Shown here: positions 1-8,518 of the stretch, one piece after another
Layout: every line of letters begins with the position of its first letter
Numbering within the stretch: position 1 is the first letter of the stretch
From: Gilliamella sp. ESL0405
GTDB taxonomy: Bacteria > Pseudomonadota > Gammaproteobacteria > Enterobacterales > Orbaceae
Length of the DNA stretch: 64,000 bases
Direction of reading: 5' to 3'
Assembly: GCF_019469205.1 (NCBI RefSeq)
Contig: NZ_CP048265.1
Coordinates: 1,116,001-1,180,000, forward strand
Translations under genes and position numbers: made by a program
The notes under the pieces: generated by a model
Told to the model about the DNA's origin: nothing
What the model saw: the letters and a program-made list of their open reading frames with translations, nothing else
Databases searched by the model: none

Positions 1-2
1 CC

Positions 3-128
3 ACTGATAATGGCAATACGCATCATGTGGTATTTATGTTAAACAGTGGCGTGCATAAAGTTGTAGGTAACAAGTGGACAGCAGTTCCTTTTTCTACGGT
101 ACATGAGGTGTGTAAAGAAGTTTGGTAA
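3..128 (+). CDS. C-terminal end of an unidentified protein (partial)
   Basis: An open frame enters from the left edge and ends at a TAA at 126-128. The visible 41 residues end in ...EVCKEVW. I do not recognise the family and no signal or membrane segment is visible. A good hairpin terminator follows about 40 bases later on the same strand, which supports a real gene ending here. The opposite-strand frame over this stretch looks like a shadow. Confidence 0.5.
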   Translation, partial: TDNGNTHHVVFMLNSGVHKVVGNKWTAVPFSTVHEVCKEVW

Positions 129-165
129 ACATTAAACCATTCATCGTTCAATAATAATTCATCCC

Positions 166-200
166 AAACCAACGTTATTTTAATAGCGTTGGTTTTATTT
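166..200 (+). terminator. Rho-independent terminator of the left-edge gene
   Basis: A 12-bp stem (166-177 with 184-195, one G-T pair) encloses a 6-base loop and is followed by a T-rich tail. It lies just after the stop of the partial gene. Confidence 0.7.
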
Positions 201-717
201 AAATATTGCTGCAATCCCCTTTCAAATCAAAAACCGTTAAGCAATATGATTTTCTGATAGCAACCAAAACATTGCAAAATCATCAATGAAATTAATAAAC
301 AGTTTAGATGAGTGGTCTTATCGGCTTAAAACGCTTTCAACCTACATTCTTTTCACTCATTATTAAAGACGTATCTATTTGGCGATATTCGCTAAAAAAC
401 TCAAACAAAAAGCGATCTGTTCATATTTTGATGGGTTGTTTTCATTTCTCAAAAATCAGTGCATTGCTTTGTCAATTAACGATAAACAAGTGTCTATCAC
501 TTTGTTTTTTAACATGACCCAATCCATTAGGGCGATTTTTGTTGTTATTAAGTCAATGCTATGAACATTTGTCTGACATTTTAAAAAGCGTTCATTTTGT
601 TAAAAGATCACAATAACAATAGTGAAATTTTGACTATTGGCATTTTCACCGTGATTTTCATCTGAAAAACAAAATGAATAAATATTTAGATCTTAGTCAC
701 AAATTTATTATAAAACC

Positions 718-746
718 ATTTTCGCCAAAACTTTATTCGATATAAT
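718..746 (+). promoter_or_regulatory. candidate promoter of the dha operon
   Basis: A perfect TATAAT lies at 741-746 with only a poor -35 (ATTTTC) 17 bases upstream, giving a leader of about 35 bases to dhaM. A weak -35 suggests an activator or regulator is needed; the SorC-type protein at the end of the operon is the obvious candidate. The rest of 201-787 shows AT-rich sequence with TCACAA half-sites near 608 and 695 that could belong to CRP, but no convincing gene. Confidence 0.35.
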
Positions 747-787
747 TGAACAAAAGATTATTAGGTAAACATTTGTTCGGAGGATTC

Positions 788-1171
788 ATGGTTAGTATCG
801 TTTTAGTATCGCATAGTAGAAAAATTACCGATGGTTTAAAGGAGATGATAGAAGAGATGGTTGATTCAACCGGAGATGTAGAAATTCATTCCGCAGGCGG
901 AACTGATGACGGGCGTTTGGGAACCGATGCAGTTGCGATTTACAACATTATTGAACAATCTAAAAATCATAAAAACATCCTAATTTTTGCTGATATTGGC
1001 AGTGCGATACTAAGTACTGAAACCGCTATTGACCTAATCGAAGATGAAGAGCTCAAAAGTAAAGTGACTTTAGTCGATGCGCCTTTGGTAGAAGGGGCGT
1101 TTGTTGCGTCTATACAAGCCATGGTAGATGACGATGTAGAAGGTATTTTAGCTGAATTACAAAATATTTAA
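788..1171 (+). CDS. dhaM: PTS-dependent dihydroxyacetone kinase, phosphotransfer subunit DhaM (EIIA-like)
   Basis: DhaM passes a phosphoryl group from the PTS (HPr) to ADP bound on DhaL. The 127-residue protein carries the EIIA-Man-like fold only; the active His is His9 in the VSHS motif. Unlike E. coli DhaM it lacks the fused HPr and EI-like domains, so it must be charged by the general PTS, as in Listeria and Lactococcus. I start it at the ATG at 788 because GGAGG lies 8 bases upstream; an in-frame TTG at 746 has no such site. It is the first gene of the operon with the two membrane proteins, dhaK and dhaL. Confidence 0.9.
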   Translation: MVSIVLVSHSRKITDGLKEMIEEMVDSTGDVEIHSAGGTDDGRLGTDAVAIYNIIEQSKNHKNILIFADIGSAILSTETAIDLIEDEELKSKVTLVDAPLVEGAFVASIQAMVDDDVEGILAELQNI

Positions 1172-1186
1172 GAAGAGAGCATAGCG

Positions 1187-1660
1187 ATGAAATTTTTTCG
1201 TAGTTTTGTTGGTTACTGTATTGCTGGAATGATCGTTATGTCGGTATGGTCTCAATTAGGGACTTACGGGATTTTTGGTGGATTTTTAGCGGCAGTCATC
1301 ATCATTGGACCTATGTGGTATATGAATCACTACATTAATTTAACCGGCAACGAAGATGATGCCGCCTTTGTTGATATGGGGCTTGCGATTGCTGTATGCG
1401 GGATTATGCGAGATACCTTTATTCAAGGTGGTGAAGCGTTTGTATCTTCAATGCCAACAATCATTCTGGTGACTTGCGGCGCAACCTTAGGGGGAATTAC
1501 CGCAGCCTATATTGAAAAAGACATGGCGAAGAAGAAAGAGTTTACTAATGAAAATCCAAGAGAGCCAGGCTTACGCCGCACTGATTTTGAAAAATTGAAA
1601 GAGGCAAAAGAGAAGATTTTGCGCAATAAACAAATCAAAGTTTTTCAAAAGAAGAGATAA
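1187..1660 (+). CDS. Lin0368-type small membrane protein, putative glycerol/DHA transporter subunit A
   Basis: A 157-residue integral membrane protein with about three to four hydrophobic segments up to residue ~110 and a charged cytoplasmic tail rich in Lys and Glu. It is paralogous to the next gene: both share a GG(F/W)xAA core, a W(Y/C)xNH motif and VDxGLA further on. Family members sit in Listeria-type dha operons between dhaM and dhaK and are called putative glycerol transporter subunits; the transport role is inferred from that context. It lies 15 bases after dhaM and 25 before its paralog, so the two probably form one hetero-oligomer. Confidence 0.75.
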   Translation: MKFFRSFVGYCIAGMIVMSVWSQLGTYGIFGGFLAAVIIIGPMWYMNHYINLTGNEDDAAFVDMGLAIAVCGIMRDTFIQGGEAFVSSMPTIILVTCGATLGGITAAYIEKDMAKKKEFTNENPREPGLRRTDFEKLKEAKEKILRNKQIKVFQKKR

Positions 1661-1685
1661 GTTACCGAATAAGGAGTAGTGAATC

Positions 1686-2033
1686 ATGTCAATAAAATTA
1701 GCGATTGCAACATTAATTGGGGGATTTATTTTTCCTTTCGTCATCCGAATGGCGTGGGGGCGAATGGTTGATAATTGGGGTCCAATTGGTGGTTGGATGG
1801 CCGCAGCCTTTATTGTTGGCACAGTTTGGTGCATTAATCATGGTATTGCAACGCCGATGATTACCCAAAGTGGATCCGTTTGGGTCGATCAGGGACTTGC
1901 GGCAGGTGTCGGTGTCTGGGTTGCCTCGGCGTTAACAGGTGGAAGCAAACGTAAATCAGTTAAAAATATCGTCGCTGCTGTGAGTGCAGGTATTGTCGGT
2001 GGATATGTGTTATCACTTTTCCTGGTAGGTTAA
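1686..2033 (+). CDS. Lin0368-type small membrane protein, putative glycerol/DHA transporter subunit B
   Basis: A 115-residue glycine-rich membrane protein, shorter than its neighbour because it lacks the charged C-terminal tail. The shared core (GPIGGWMAAA, WCINH, VDQGLAAGVG) aligns with the preceding gene, so the pair arose by duplication. AAGGAG stands 7 bases before the ATG. Its position between dhaM and dhaK suggests uptake of the substrate that DhaKLM or GldA uses. No biochemical role can be read from the sequence itself. Confidence 0.75.
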   Translation: MSIKLAIATLIGGFIFPFVIRMAWGRMVDNWGPIGGWMAAAFIVGTVWCINHGIATPMITQSGSVWVDQGLAAGVGVWVASALTGGSKRKSVKNIVAAVSAGIVGGYVLSLFLVG

Positions 2034-2069
2034 GTGTTAGGTTAAAAGTAAAAAGGTAGAGGTAGTGTA

Positions 2070-3071
2070 ATGAGAAGATTAATTAATGATGGCTATGATG
2101 TCGTTGAAGAGATGTTAGAAGGCTACTGTTTAGCGCACAGTGATTATGTCAAGCTTAAAGATGACTGTGATCGGGTTATTGTCAGTAAAAAGATAAGCGC
2201 TGAACCAAGAGTCAGAATTATCATCGGCGGCGGATCAGGTCATGAACCGGCTTTTTTAGGTTATGTCGGTAAAGATTTTGCTGATGCAGCAGCAGTGGGC
2301 AATGTCAATACTTCACCTTCGCCAGAATATTGCTATGAAGCGGTTAAAGCGGTTGATGCCGGTAAAGGTTGCTTGTTTGTTTACGGCAATTATGCCGGTG
2401 ATGTAATGAATTTTGATATGGGCGCTGAACTCGCTGCTCAAGACGGTATTCGTGTTGAAACAGTCACCACAACCGATGATATCTATTCTTCTAAAAACAT
2501 ACCCGATCGTCGTGGTGTGGCAGGTAACGTTTTTGTCTTTAAAGTTGCCGGTAGCGCCGCTGCTAAAGGATATGATCTCGACAAAGTTAAAGCCTTAACC
2601 CAAAAAGCAAATGCCAATACTTATTCAATTGGTGTAGCACTTTCATCATCAACACTCCCTGTAACTGGCGAGCCGATTTTTGAAATGCAAGACGGCGATA
2701 TGGAAGTTGGTATGGGCATTCATGGTGAGCCGGGTATTGAAAGAACAAAACTTGAAAAAGCCGATTATGTTGTTAGTCAACTCATTGATCATATCTTACA
2801 AGATTCCCAACTCAAATCAGGTGATGAAGTCCAATTACTCATTAATGGGCTAGGGGGATTAGCTTTAATGGATCAGTATGTCTGTTATCGTAAAGCTCAT
2901 CTGCTATTGGCGCAAAAGGGCATTAAAATTTACAACCCATTGGTTGGCAATTATGTCACTTCCATGGATATGGTGGGGATGTCTATATCTGTCATTAAAC
3001 TCGATGATGAACTTAAGCAGTTATTAGATCATCCATGTGACACCCCGTATTTCAAAGTTGCCTATAAATAA
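2070..3071 (+). CDS. dhaK: dihydroxyacetone kinase subunit DhaK
   Basis: The 333-residue DhaK binds dihydroxyacetone covalently through a hemiaminal to His218, visible here in MGIHGEPG at exactly residue 218 as in E. coli. The GGGSGHEP motif near residue 52 forms the substrate pocket. It pairs with DhaL and DhaM to make DHA phosphate in the cytoplasm at the expense of PEP. An AGAGGTAG ribosome site precedes the ATG. Full length and no missing key residues. The gene is 15 bases ahead of dhaL. Confidence 0.95.
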   Translation: MRRLINDGYDVVEEMLEGYCLAHSDYVKLKDDCDRVIVSKKISAEPRVRIIIGGGSGHEPAFLGYVGKDFADAAAVGNVNTSPSPEYCYEAVKAVDAGKGCLFVYGNYAGDVMNFDMGAELAAQDGIRVETVTTTDDIYSSKNIPDRRGVAGNVFVFKVAGSAAAKGYDLDKVKALTQKANANTYSIGVALSSSTLPVTGEPIFEMQDGDMEVGMGIHGEPGIERTKLEKADYVVSQLIDHILQDSQLKSGDEVQLLINGLGGLALMDQYVCYRKAHLLLAQKGIKIYNPLVGNYVTSMDMVGMSISVIKLDDELKQLLDHPCDTPYFKVAYK

Positions 3072-3086
3072 CCAAGGAGAGTAGAA

Positions 3087-3749
3087 ATGAGCGCGCTGAT
3101 GCTAACCAAGTCCTATTTTATCGAAACATTTAAAAAACTTGCCGAAATGGCTGAACAAAATCGTGATCATCTCAGTAAATTGGATTCCGATATCGGTGAT
3201 GGTGATCATGGTATTAATTTAACCATTGGCTTTCGGGAGGTCGAAAAACAGTTACCGACACTGTCTGAAACAACGGCGGATATTGCTGAATTGATGAAAA
3301 AAGTCGGCATGATTTTGTTAAGTAAAGTTGGCGGTGCATCAGGGCCTTTATACGGCAGTTTCTTTATGAAAATGGCGACTCATACCGTTGGAAAACAAGA
3401 GGTCACCTTTAAAGAATTTTGTCAAATGTATCAAGACGGCGTTGAAGCGGTGCAGTTTCGAGGCAAGGCCGAAGTAGGTGATAAAACCATGGTCGATGCC
3501 CTGATCCCCGGGTTAGATGTATTAAAAAATTATCAGGAAGGGGACGATCCGGTAAAGACACTACAAACCTGCGTAGATGAAATGAAAAAAGGGTCAGATA
3601 ATACCATTGCATTGATAGCTAAAAAAGGGCGTTCAATGCGACTAGGTGAAAGGGCGATCGGTCATCGTGATGCCGGTTCTGAATCATCGTGGATGATCAT
3701 AAATCAATTTTTGGAGCAATTAAAACTAGAAAATCAACAAAATGCCTAA
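3087..3749 (+). CDS. dhaL: dihydroxyacetone kinase subunit DhaL
   Basis: DhaL holds ADP as a permanent cofactor and shuttles phosphate from DhaM to DHA on DhaK. The Mg-binding aspartates appear as D33, D38 and D40 in the LDSDIGDGDHG stretch, and GGASGPLYG and GDKTMVD motifs of the nucleotide site are present. Length is 220 residues, typical for the family. An AAGGAG site 8 bases upstream fixes the start. The gap to gldA is 73 bases with no clear terminator, so gldA probably belongs to the same transcript. Confidence 0.94.
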   Translation: MSALMLTKSYFIETFKKLAEMAEQNRDHLSKLDSDIGDGDHGINLTIGFREVEKQLPTLSETTADIAELMKKVGMILLSKVGGASGPLYGSFFMKMATHTVGKQEVTFKEFCQMYQDGVEAVQFRGKAEVGDKTMVDALIPGLDVLKNYQEGDDPVKTLQTCVDEMKKGSDNTIALIAKKGRSMRLGERAIGHRDAGSESSWMIINQFLEQLKLENQQNA

Positions 3750-3822
3750 GCAATGTATTAATCATCATTCGATTTTTGGATGATGAAATGTGAGTAAAAA
3801 GTCATAAAAAGAGGTAGTAATT

Positions 3823-4935
3823 ATGGATAAGGTTTTTGTTAGTCCTAACAGATATGTACAGGGTAAAGATTTACTTACACGAGCAGATGTGTATATTAAA
3901 CCTTTTGGAACGCATTTTTTAATTCTTGCCGATCAAAACATCTGGAATATAGCGGCAAATCAACTGGCAGATTCATTAACCAACTCAGGATTAGACATTA
4001 CCAAAGCTGTGTTTAATGGTGAGTGCTCTATGGTTGAAATCAATCGACTGCTCGATGAGTATAAAGATAAAAAATTTGATGCCATTATTGGTGTCGGTGG
4101 CGGTAAAACGTTAGATACTGCAAAAGCCTTAGCCGCAAAATATAACATTCCAAAAGTGTGCGTACCAACCACCGCCTCGACCGATGCGCCAACGGCTAAA
4201 GTGTCAGTGGTCTATACCGAAGACGGCGTGTTTGATTTCCTATGGCACCATTATAAAAATCCGGATTTGGTATTGGTTGATACTCGTGTGATTGCTAATG
4301 CGCCAGTTCGCTCATTAAAATCGGGGATTGCTGACGGTTTAGCCACATGGGTTGAAGCACGAACTTCAATTCGTAGCTGTCATAAAACTGATGCTGGCGG
4401 CATTGCAACCATAGCCGGTGAAGCTATTGCCAGAGAGTGTGAAAAAACCATTTTTGAATATGCGCTTTTAGCAGTAGAAGCAAATGAAAAGAAATTGGTT
4501 ACCCCAGCTTTAGAAGCCGTGGTTGAAGCCAATACGTTATTAAGTGGTCTTGGCTTTGAAAATGGTGGATTAGGCGCCGCTCATGCAATTCATAACGGCT
4601 TTACTGCGGTACCGGGTGATGTGCATCATTTAACCCACGGTGAAAAAGTGGCGTATGGCACAATAGCTCAATTGGTTTTAGAAGGGCGACCGATTGCTGA
4701 ATTGGAGCGTTATATCGACCTCTATCTTAAACTCGGTTTACCAATTACGCTCGAGGAAGTTCACTTAGATAAAATTACCGATGAAGAGTTTGAACTTATC
4801 GGTAAAAAAGCGGTAGATCCGGTTGAAACTATTCATAGCATGCCTTTTGAGGTGACGGCTGATGATGTGATTCAAGCGATCAAAGCAACAGATTATCACG
4901 TTAAAAATTACAAAAAACGGTTAGGTCTTAACTAG
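3823..4935 (+). CDS. gldA: glycerol dehydrogenase (NAD-dependent, zinc)
   Basis: A 370-residue member of the iron-containing/GldA alcohol dehydrogenase family. The NAD-binding GVGGGKTLDTAKA stretch is near residue 90, and the zinc ligands are carried by D173-like Asp, H in GAAHAIHNG and H in LTHGEKVAYG. It oxidises glycerol to dihydroxyacetone (or the reverse), supplying the DhaKLM substrate. The operon therefore encodes the oxidative, glycerol-kinase-independent route. GAGG precedes the ATG by 8 bases. A strong terminator follows its stop. Confidence 0.93.
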   Translation: MDKVFVSPNRYVQGKDLLTRADVYIKPFGTHFLILADQNIWNIAANQLADSLTNSGLDITKAVFNGECSMVEINRLLDEYKDKKFDAIIGVGGGKTLDTAKALAAKYNIPKVCVPTTASTDAPTAKVSVVYTEDGVFDFLWHHYKNPDLVLVDTRVIANAPVRSLKSGIADGLATWVEARTSIRSCHKTDAGGIATIAGEAIARECEKTIFEYALLAVEANEKKLVTPALEAVVEANTLLSGLGFENGGLGAAHAIHNGFTAVPGDVHHLTHGEKVAYGTIAQLVLEGRPIAELERYIDLYLKLGLPITLEEVHLDKITDEEFELIGKKAVDPVETIHSMPFEVTADDVIQAIKATDYHVKNYKKRLGLN

Positions 4936-4947
4936 TCATTCATTTCG

Positions 4948-4990
4948 CACTTCATACCGGTATTGTTACTTGTATGAAGTGTTTTTTTAA
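4948..4990 (+). terminator. Rho-independent terminator after gldA
   Basis: A perfect 10-bp stem (4948-4957 with 4972-4981) is followed at once by seven T. It separates dhaM-gldA from tpiA-sorC, so the last two genes are probably read from their own promoter in 4991-5150 or by read-through. Confidence 0.82.
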
Positions 4991-5161
4991 TTTTTAAACG
5001 TCATTTTTAATAACGCTAAGTATTGATCTAATCACATAAGTTATTAAGCAATAGATACCAAACTGAATAGTCTGTTTTCGCTTATGTATAAGCTTGTTGT
5101 TTCTGATTAAAATTGAGCGTTGCCATTTACCGCCTAACTATTTTTAATTACAGGATGAATC

Positions 5162-5941
5162 ATGAAAAAAATCTATATTGGCACTAGCTGGAAAATGAAT
5201 AAAACATTAGCTGATGCGCTATTGTATTGTGAACAGTTAAGAACCTTCTATCCGGAAAATTTAAAAAAACAAATCCAACCTTTTGTTATTCCGCCTTTTA
5301 CCTGCGTTCGTGAAGTATCTGACTATATACAGCGCCATAATCTGAACTGTTTAACCGGCGTACAAAATATGCATTTTGAAGATTCAGGCGCTTTTACCGG
5401 TGAAATTTCGCCGATTATGGCAAAAGATACCGGCGCTAAACTGGTGGAAATGGGGCATTCAGAGCGGCGGGAATTTTTTGGCGAAACCGATATGACTGTC
5501 AATAAAAAGGTACATGCGGCATTAAAGCACCAGCTCACCCCTTTAGTATGCATTGGTGATAGTGCTCAAGAAAAAGCGTGGGGCGTGTCGCATGAAGCCG
5601 TAGTTAAACAGATGAAAATTGCCCTGCATGGCGTCGATAAAACGCAAGTTGAACAAGTTATCATTGCCTATGAGCCTATTTGGGCAATTGGTGAACATGG
5701 CGTTCCGGCTACACCGGAAGAAGCAGAATCTATTCATCATCGACTTAGACTTGCACTAACTGAAATGTATGGCACCGAGATAGCGAATAAAATAATTTTA
5801 TTGTATGGAGGCAGCGTAAACCTTGAAAATTCAACCTTATTGATTGCGCAACCAAACATCGATGGCTTATTTATTGGACGCAGTGCATGGCAAGCTAAAG
5901 GTTTTTGTAATATATTATCCGCTATTAATCAGCAAAGCTAA
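5162..5941 (+). CDS. divergent triose-phosphate isomerase (TpiA2/EryH type)
   Basis: A 259-residue TIM barrel with the catalytic His in EMGHSERRE, the Glu in AYEPIWAIGE and the phosphate loop LLYGGSV. The N-terminal motif is GTSWKMNKT, whereas housekeeping TIMs have GNWK; the catalytic Lys is kept (K11) but the preceding Asn is Ser. This GTSWKMN form is typical of accessory isomerases in Listeria dha operons and of EryH, which acts on an erythrulose phosphate. Here conversion of DHA phosphate to glyceraldehyde 3-phosphate fits the operon; a C4 substrate is the alternative. The sorC gene starts 21 bases downstream. Confidence 0.85.
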   Translation: MKKIYIGTSWKMNKTLADALLYCEQLRTFYPENLKKQIQPFVIPPFTCVREVSDYIQRHNLNCLTGVQNMHFEDSGAFTGEISPIMAKDTGAKLVEMGHSERREFFGETDMTVNKKVHAALKHQLTPLVCIGDSAQEKAWGVSHEAVVKQMKIALHGVDKTQVEQVIIAYEPIWAIGEHGVPATPEEAESIHHRLRLALTEMYGTEIANKIILLYGGSVNLENSTLLIAQPNIDGLFIGRSAWQAKGFCNILSAINQQS

Positions 5942-5962
5942 GATAAAACACAAGGCGCACCA

Positions 5963-6937
5963 ATGGATATATTCAATGATAAACAAGAGTCAGAACTACT
6001 TACCGAAATCGCAGTTGCCTACTATGAGTATGAACAGACTCAAGAAGAGATTGCAAAGCGATTTGGTATATCACGGATTAAAGTTGGTCGTTTATTAAAA
6101 AAAGCGAGAGCTGAAGGGATTGTTGAAATCAATGTTAAATATCATCCTGTCTTTAGCTCACGAATAGAACAGCAATTTGTTAATAATTTTGGTATCAAAC
6201 GGGCACTGATTGCTTTAGATCATCAAGATGAAGATGAACAACGCCGGCAAGTTGCTGCGCTAGTTTCTAATTACCTATCAAGCACCTTAAAAAACGGCAT
6301 GACCGTTGCCGTGGGACAGGGCCGTAATGTGGCTGCCATTGCCAGCCATATTGGCGTATTTCCCGAAAAACAGTGTAAATTTATTTGTGGAATTGGCGGT
6401 ACACAACGAGTTGGCGAGATTATCGATGCTGACCATATTAGTCGAAGCCTTGCCAGAAAATTTAATGCCACCAGCGAAACATTATATGCGCCAGCTTATG
6501 TTGAAAACCGTGAGTTAAAACGTGCATTTATGCAAAATCGAGTGATCAAAGATACCTTAGAAAGAGCCTCTAAAGCCGATATTGCTTTGGTTGGTCTGGG
6601 TGATATGAACGAAAATTGTTATATGGTTCAACTCGGTTGGTTTACCCCACAAGAGATCACCTACGCCACGTTAAATCAAGGGGTGATTGGTGATATTGCC
6701 GGTTATGGCTTTTTCGATATTCAAGGTAATCCGGTCGATACAGTGATGAATGATCGCGTTATTGGCTTAAGTATCGAAGAGCTACGCAATATACCGTGTG
6801 TGATTGCTATTGCCTCAGAAAATACCAAAGCCACCGCCATTCTAGGGGCGCTTCGCTCCGGTGTTATCGATATTATTGCAACCAGCGCATCAAATGCCAG
6901 AATGGTTTTAAGCCTGCAACAAAATACCAATAAATAA
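5963..6937 (+). CDS. SorC/DeoR-family sugar-binding transcriptional regulator
   Basis: A 324-residue regulator. Residues ~8-55 form a helix-turn-helix (TQEEIAKRFGISRIKVGRLLKKA), and residues ~60-320 form the SorC sugar-phosphate-binding domain with the GxGR-like AVGQGRNVAAIA and VGLGDM motifs. It follows tpiA directly and is the only regulator in the glycerol/DHA cluster, so it most likely senses a sugar phosphate (for instance DHA phosphate) and controls the dhaM promoter. Whether it activates or represses cannot be read here. It ends immediately before the large tandem repeat array. Confidence 0.88.
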   Translation: MDIFNDKQESELLTEIAVAYYEYEQTQEEIAKRFGISRIKVGRLLKKARAEGIVEINVKYHPVFSSRIEQQFVNNFGIKRALIALDHQDEDEQRRQVAALVSNYLSSTLKNGMTVAVGQGRNVAAIASHIGVFPEKQCKFICGIGGTQRVGEIIDADHISRSLARKFNATSETLYAPAYVENRELKRAFMQNRVIKDTLERASKADIALVGLGDMNENCYMVQLGWFTPQEITYATLNQGVIGDIAGYGFFDIQGNPVDTVMNDRVIGLSIEELRNIPCVIAIASENTKATAILGALRSGVIDIIATSASNARMVLSLQQNTNK

Positions 6938-6960
6938 GAAGGTGAATAAGAAACCGATAG

Positions 6961-8350
6961 TTTTTTTACTAAAACATAGGTATTTTCTGAAAGTTTTTGA
7001 CAAGGGTTTTTAACTTTTGCTGATGACTAGTTCCTAGTCGTTATTCTTTGGATGATTTGACAAAGCTTAGCTTTATAGATTTTTCTAAGCCGACAAAGCC
7101 TTTGATCTGTTTCTAAATCGATATTTATGTTTTTTACTTAAACATGGGTGTTTTCTGAAAGTTCTTGGCAAGGGTTTTTAACTTCTGCTGATGACTAGTT
7201 CCTAGTCGTTATTCTGTGGATGATTTGACGAAGCTTAGCTTTGTAGATTTCTATAAGCCGACAAAGCCTTTGATCTCTTTCTAAATCGATATTTATGTTT
7301 TTTACTAAAACATAGGTATTATCTGAAAGTTCTTGACAAGGGTTTTAACTTTTACTGATGACTAACCTTAGTCGTTATTCTTTGGATGATTTGACGAAGC
7401 TTAGCTTTGTAGATTTCTATAAGCCGACAAAGCCTTTAATCTCTTTCTAAATCGATATTTATGTTTTTTACTAAAACATAGGTGTTATCTGAAAGTTCTT
7501 GGCAAGGGTTTTTAACTTTTGCTGATGACTAGTTCCCAGTCGTTATTCTTTGGATGATTTGACAAAGCTTTGCTTTGTAGATTTTTATAAACCGACAAAG
7601 CCTTTGATCTCTTTCTAAATCGATATTTATGTTTTTTACTTAAACATGGGTATTTTCTGAAAATTCTTGGCAAGGGTTTTTAACTTTTGCTGATGACTAG
7701 TTCCTAGTCGTTATTCTTTGGATGATTTGACGAAGCTTAGCTTTGTAGATTTCTATAAGCCGACAAAGCCTTTAATCTCTTTCTAAATCGATATTTATGT
7801 TTCTTACTTAAACATAGGTATTTTCTGAAAGTTCTTGATAAGGGTTTTTAACTTTTACTGATGACTAGTTCCTAGTCGTTATTCTGTGGAAGATTTGACT
7901 AGGCTTTGCTTTGTAGATTTTTATAAGCCGACAAAGCCTTTGATCTCTTTCTAAATCGATATTTATGTTTTTACTAAAACATAGGTTTTTTCTGAAAGTT
8001 CTTGGCAAGGGTTTTAACTTCTGCTGATGACTAGTTCCTAGTCGTTATTCTTTGGATGATTTGACAAAGCTTAGCTTTATAGATTTTTCTAAGCCGACAA
8101 AGCCTTTGATCTGTTTCTAAATCGATATTTATGTTTTTTACTTAAACATAGGTATTTTCTGAAAGTTCTTGGCAAGGGTTTTTAACTTCTGCTGATGACT
8201 AGCCTTAGTCGTTAATCTTTGGAGGATTTGATAAAGCTTTGCTTTGTAAGGGTTTTTAAGCAGTTATATCCTTTGATTTCTTTCTAAAATCAATGTTAAT
8301 AGTTTTATACTAAAACATAGGTATTTTATGAAAGTTCTTGACAAGATAAT
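6961..8350. repeat. tandem array of ~168-bp units (eight full plus a partial ninth)
   Basis: The anchor AAACATAGG or AAACATGGG recurs at 6972, 7140, 7308, 7474, 7642, 7810, 7977, 8144 and 8313, so units are 166-169 bp long. Units differ by scattered substitutions and one-base indels; the last copy drifts and stops near 8350. Every unit holds a GACTAG...CTAGTC dyad and a second dyad around ACAAAGC...GCTTTGT. In the third unit (near 7360) the first dyad reads GACTAA...TTAGTC, a compensatory change. Stops occur in all frames, so it is not a coding repeat. It fills the gap between convergent sorC and pssA. Confidence 0.95.
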
Positions 8351-8518
8351 TTATCTTTTATTGAGATATGAGCGTATTGAAATAGCATAAATAAGTTTGA
8401 AAATTTATGCCCCGGTTAGGATTGGCTACCGGAGCATGGTTGGTATACTATTGCTGGTTTGGATAATTGTTATCAAACATAACTTAATTTGATAAATCAA
8501 AATCAGCAATTTTATTGG
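8351..8518. other. short spacer with two hairpins downstream of pssA
   Basis: A 9-bp stem with one mismatch lies at 8408-8436 (CCGGT/ACCGG core), and a perfect 8-bp stem at 8470-8477 with 8488-8495. Neither is followed by a proper T-run on the minus strand, so termination of pssA here is only suggested. Confidence 0.3.

Noticed and set aside
308-564. Two overlapping plus-strand frames of 60-70 codons before the dha operon
   Set aside because: No ribosome site, no recognisable sequence pattern, and both overlap each other in an AT-rich promoter region.
6990-7075. Promoters (TTGACA) within each repeat unit
   Set aside because: TTGACA appears in some units but is mutated to TTGGCA in others, and no -10 box lies at the right distance consistently.
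6961-8350. CRISPR array
   Set aside because: The repeat unit is ~168 bp and contiguous, with no short repeat/unique spacer alternation and no cas genes nearby.
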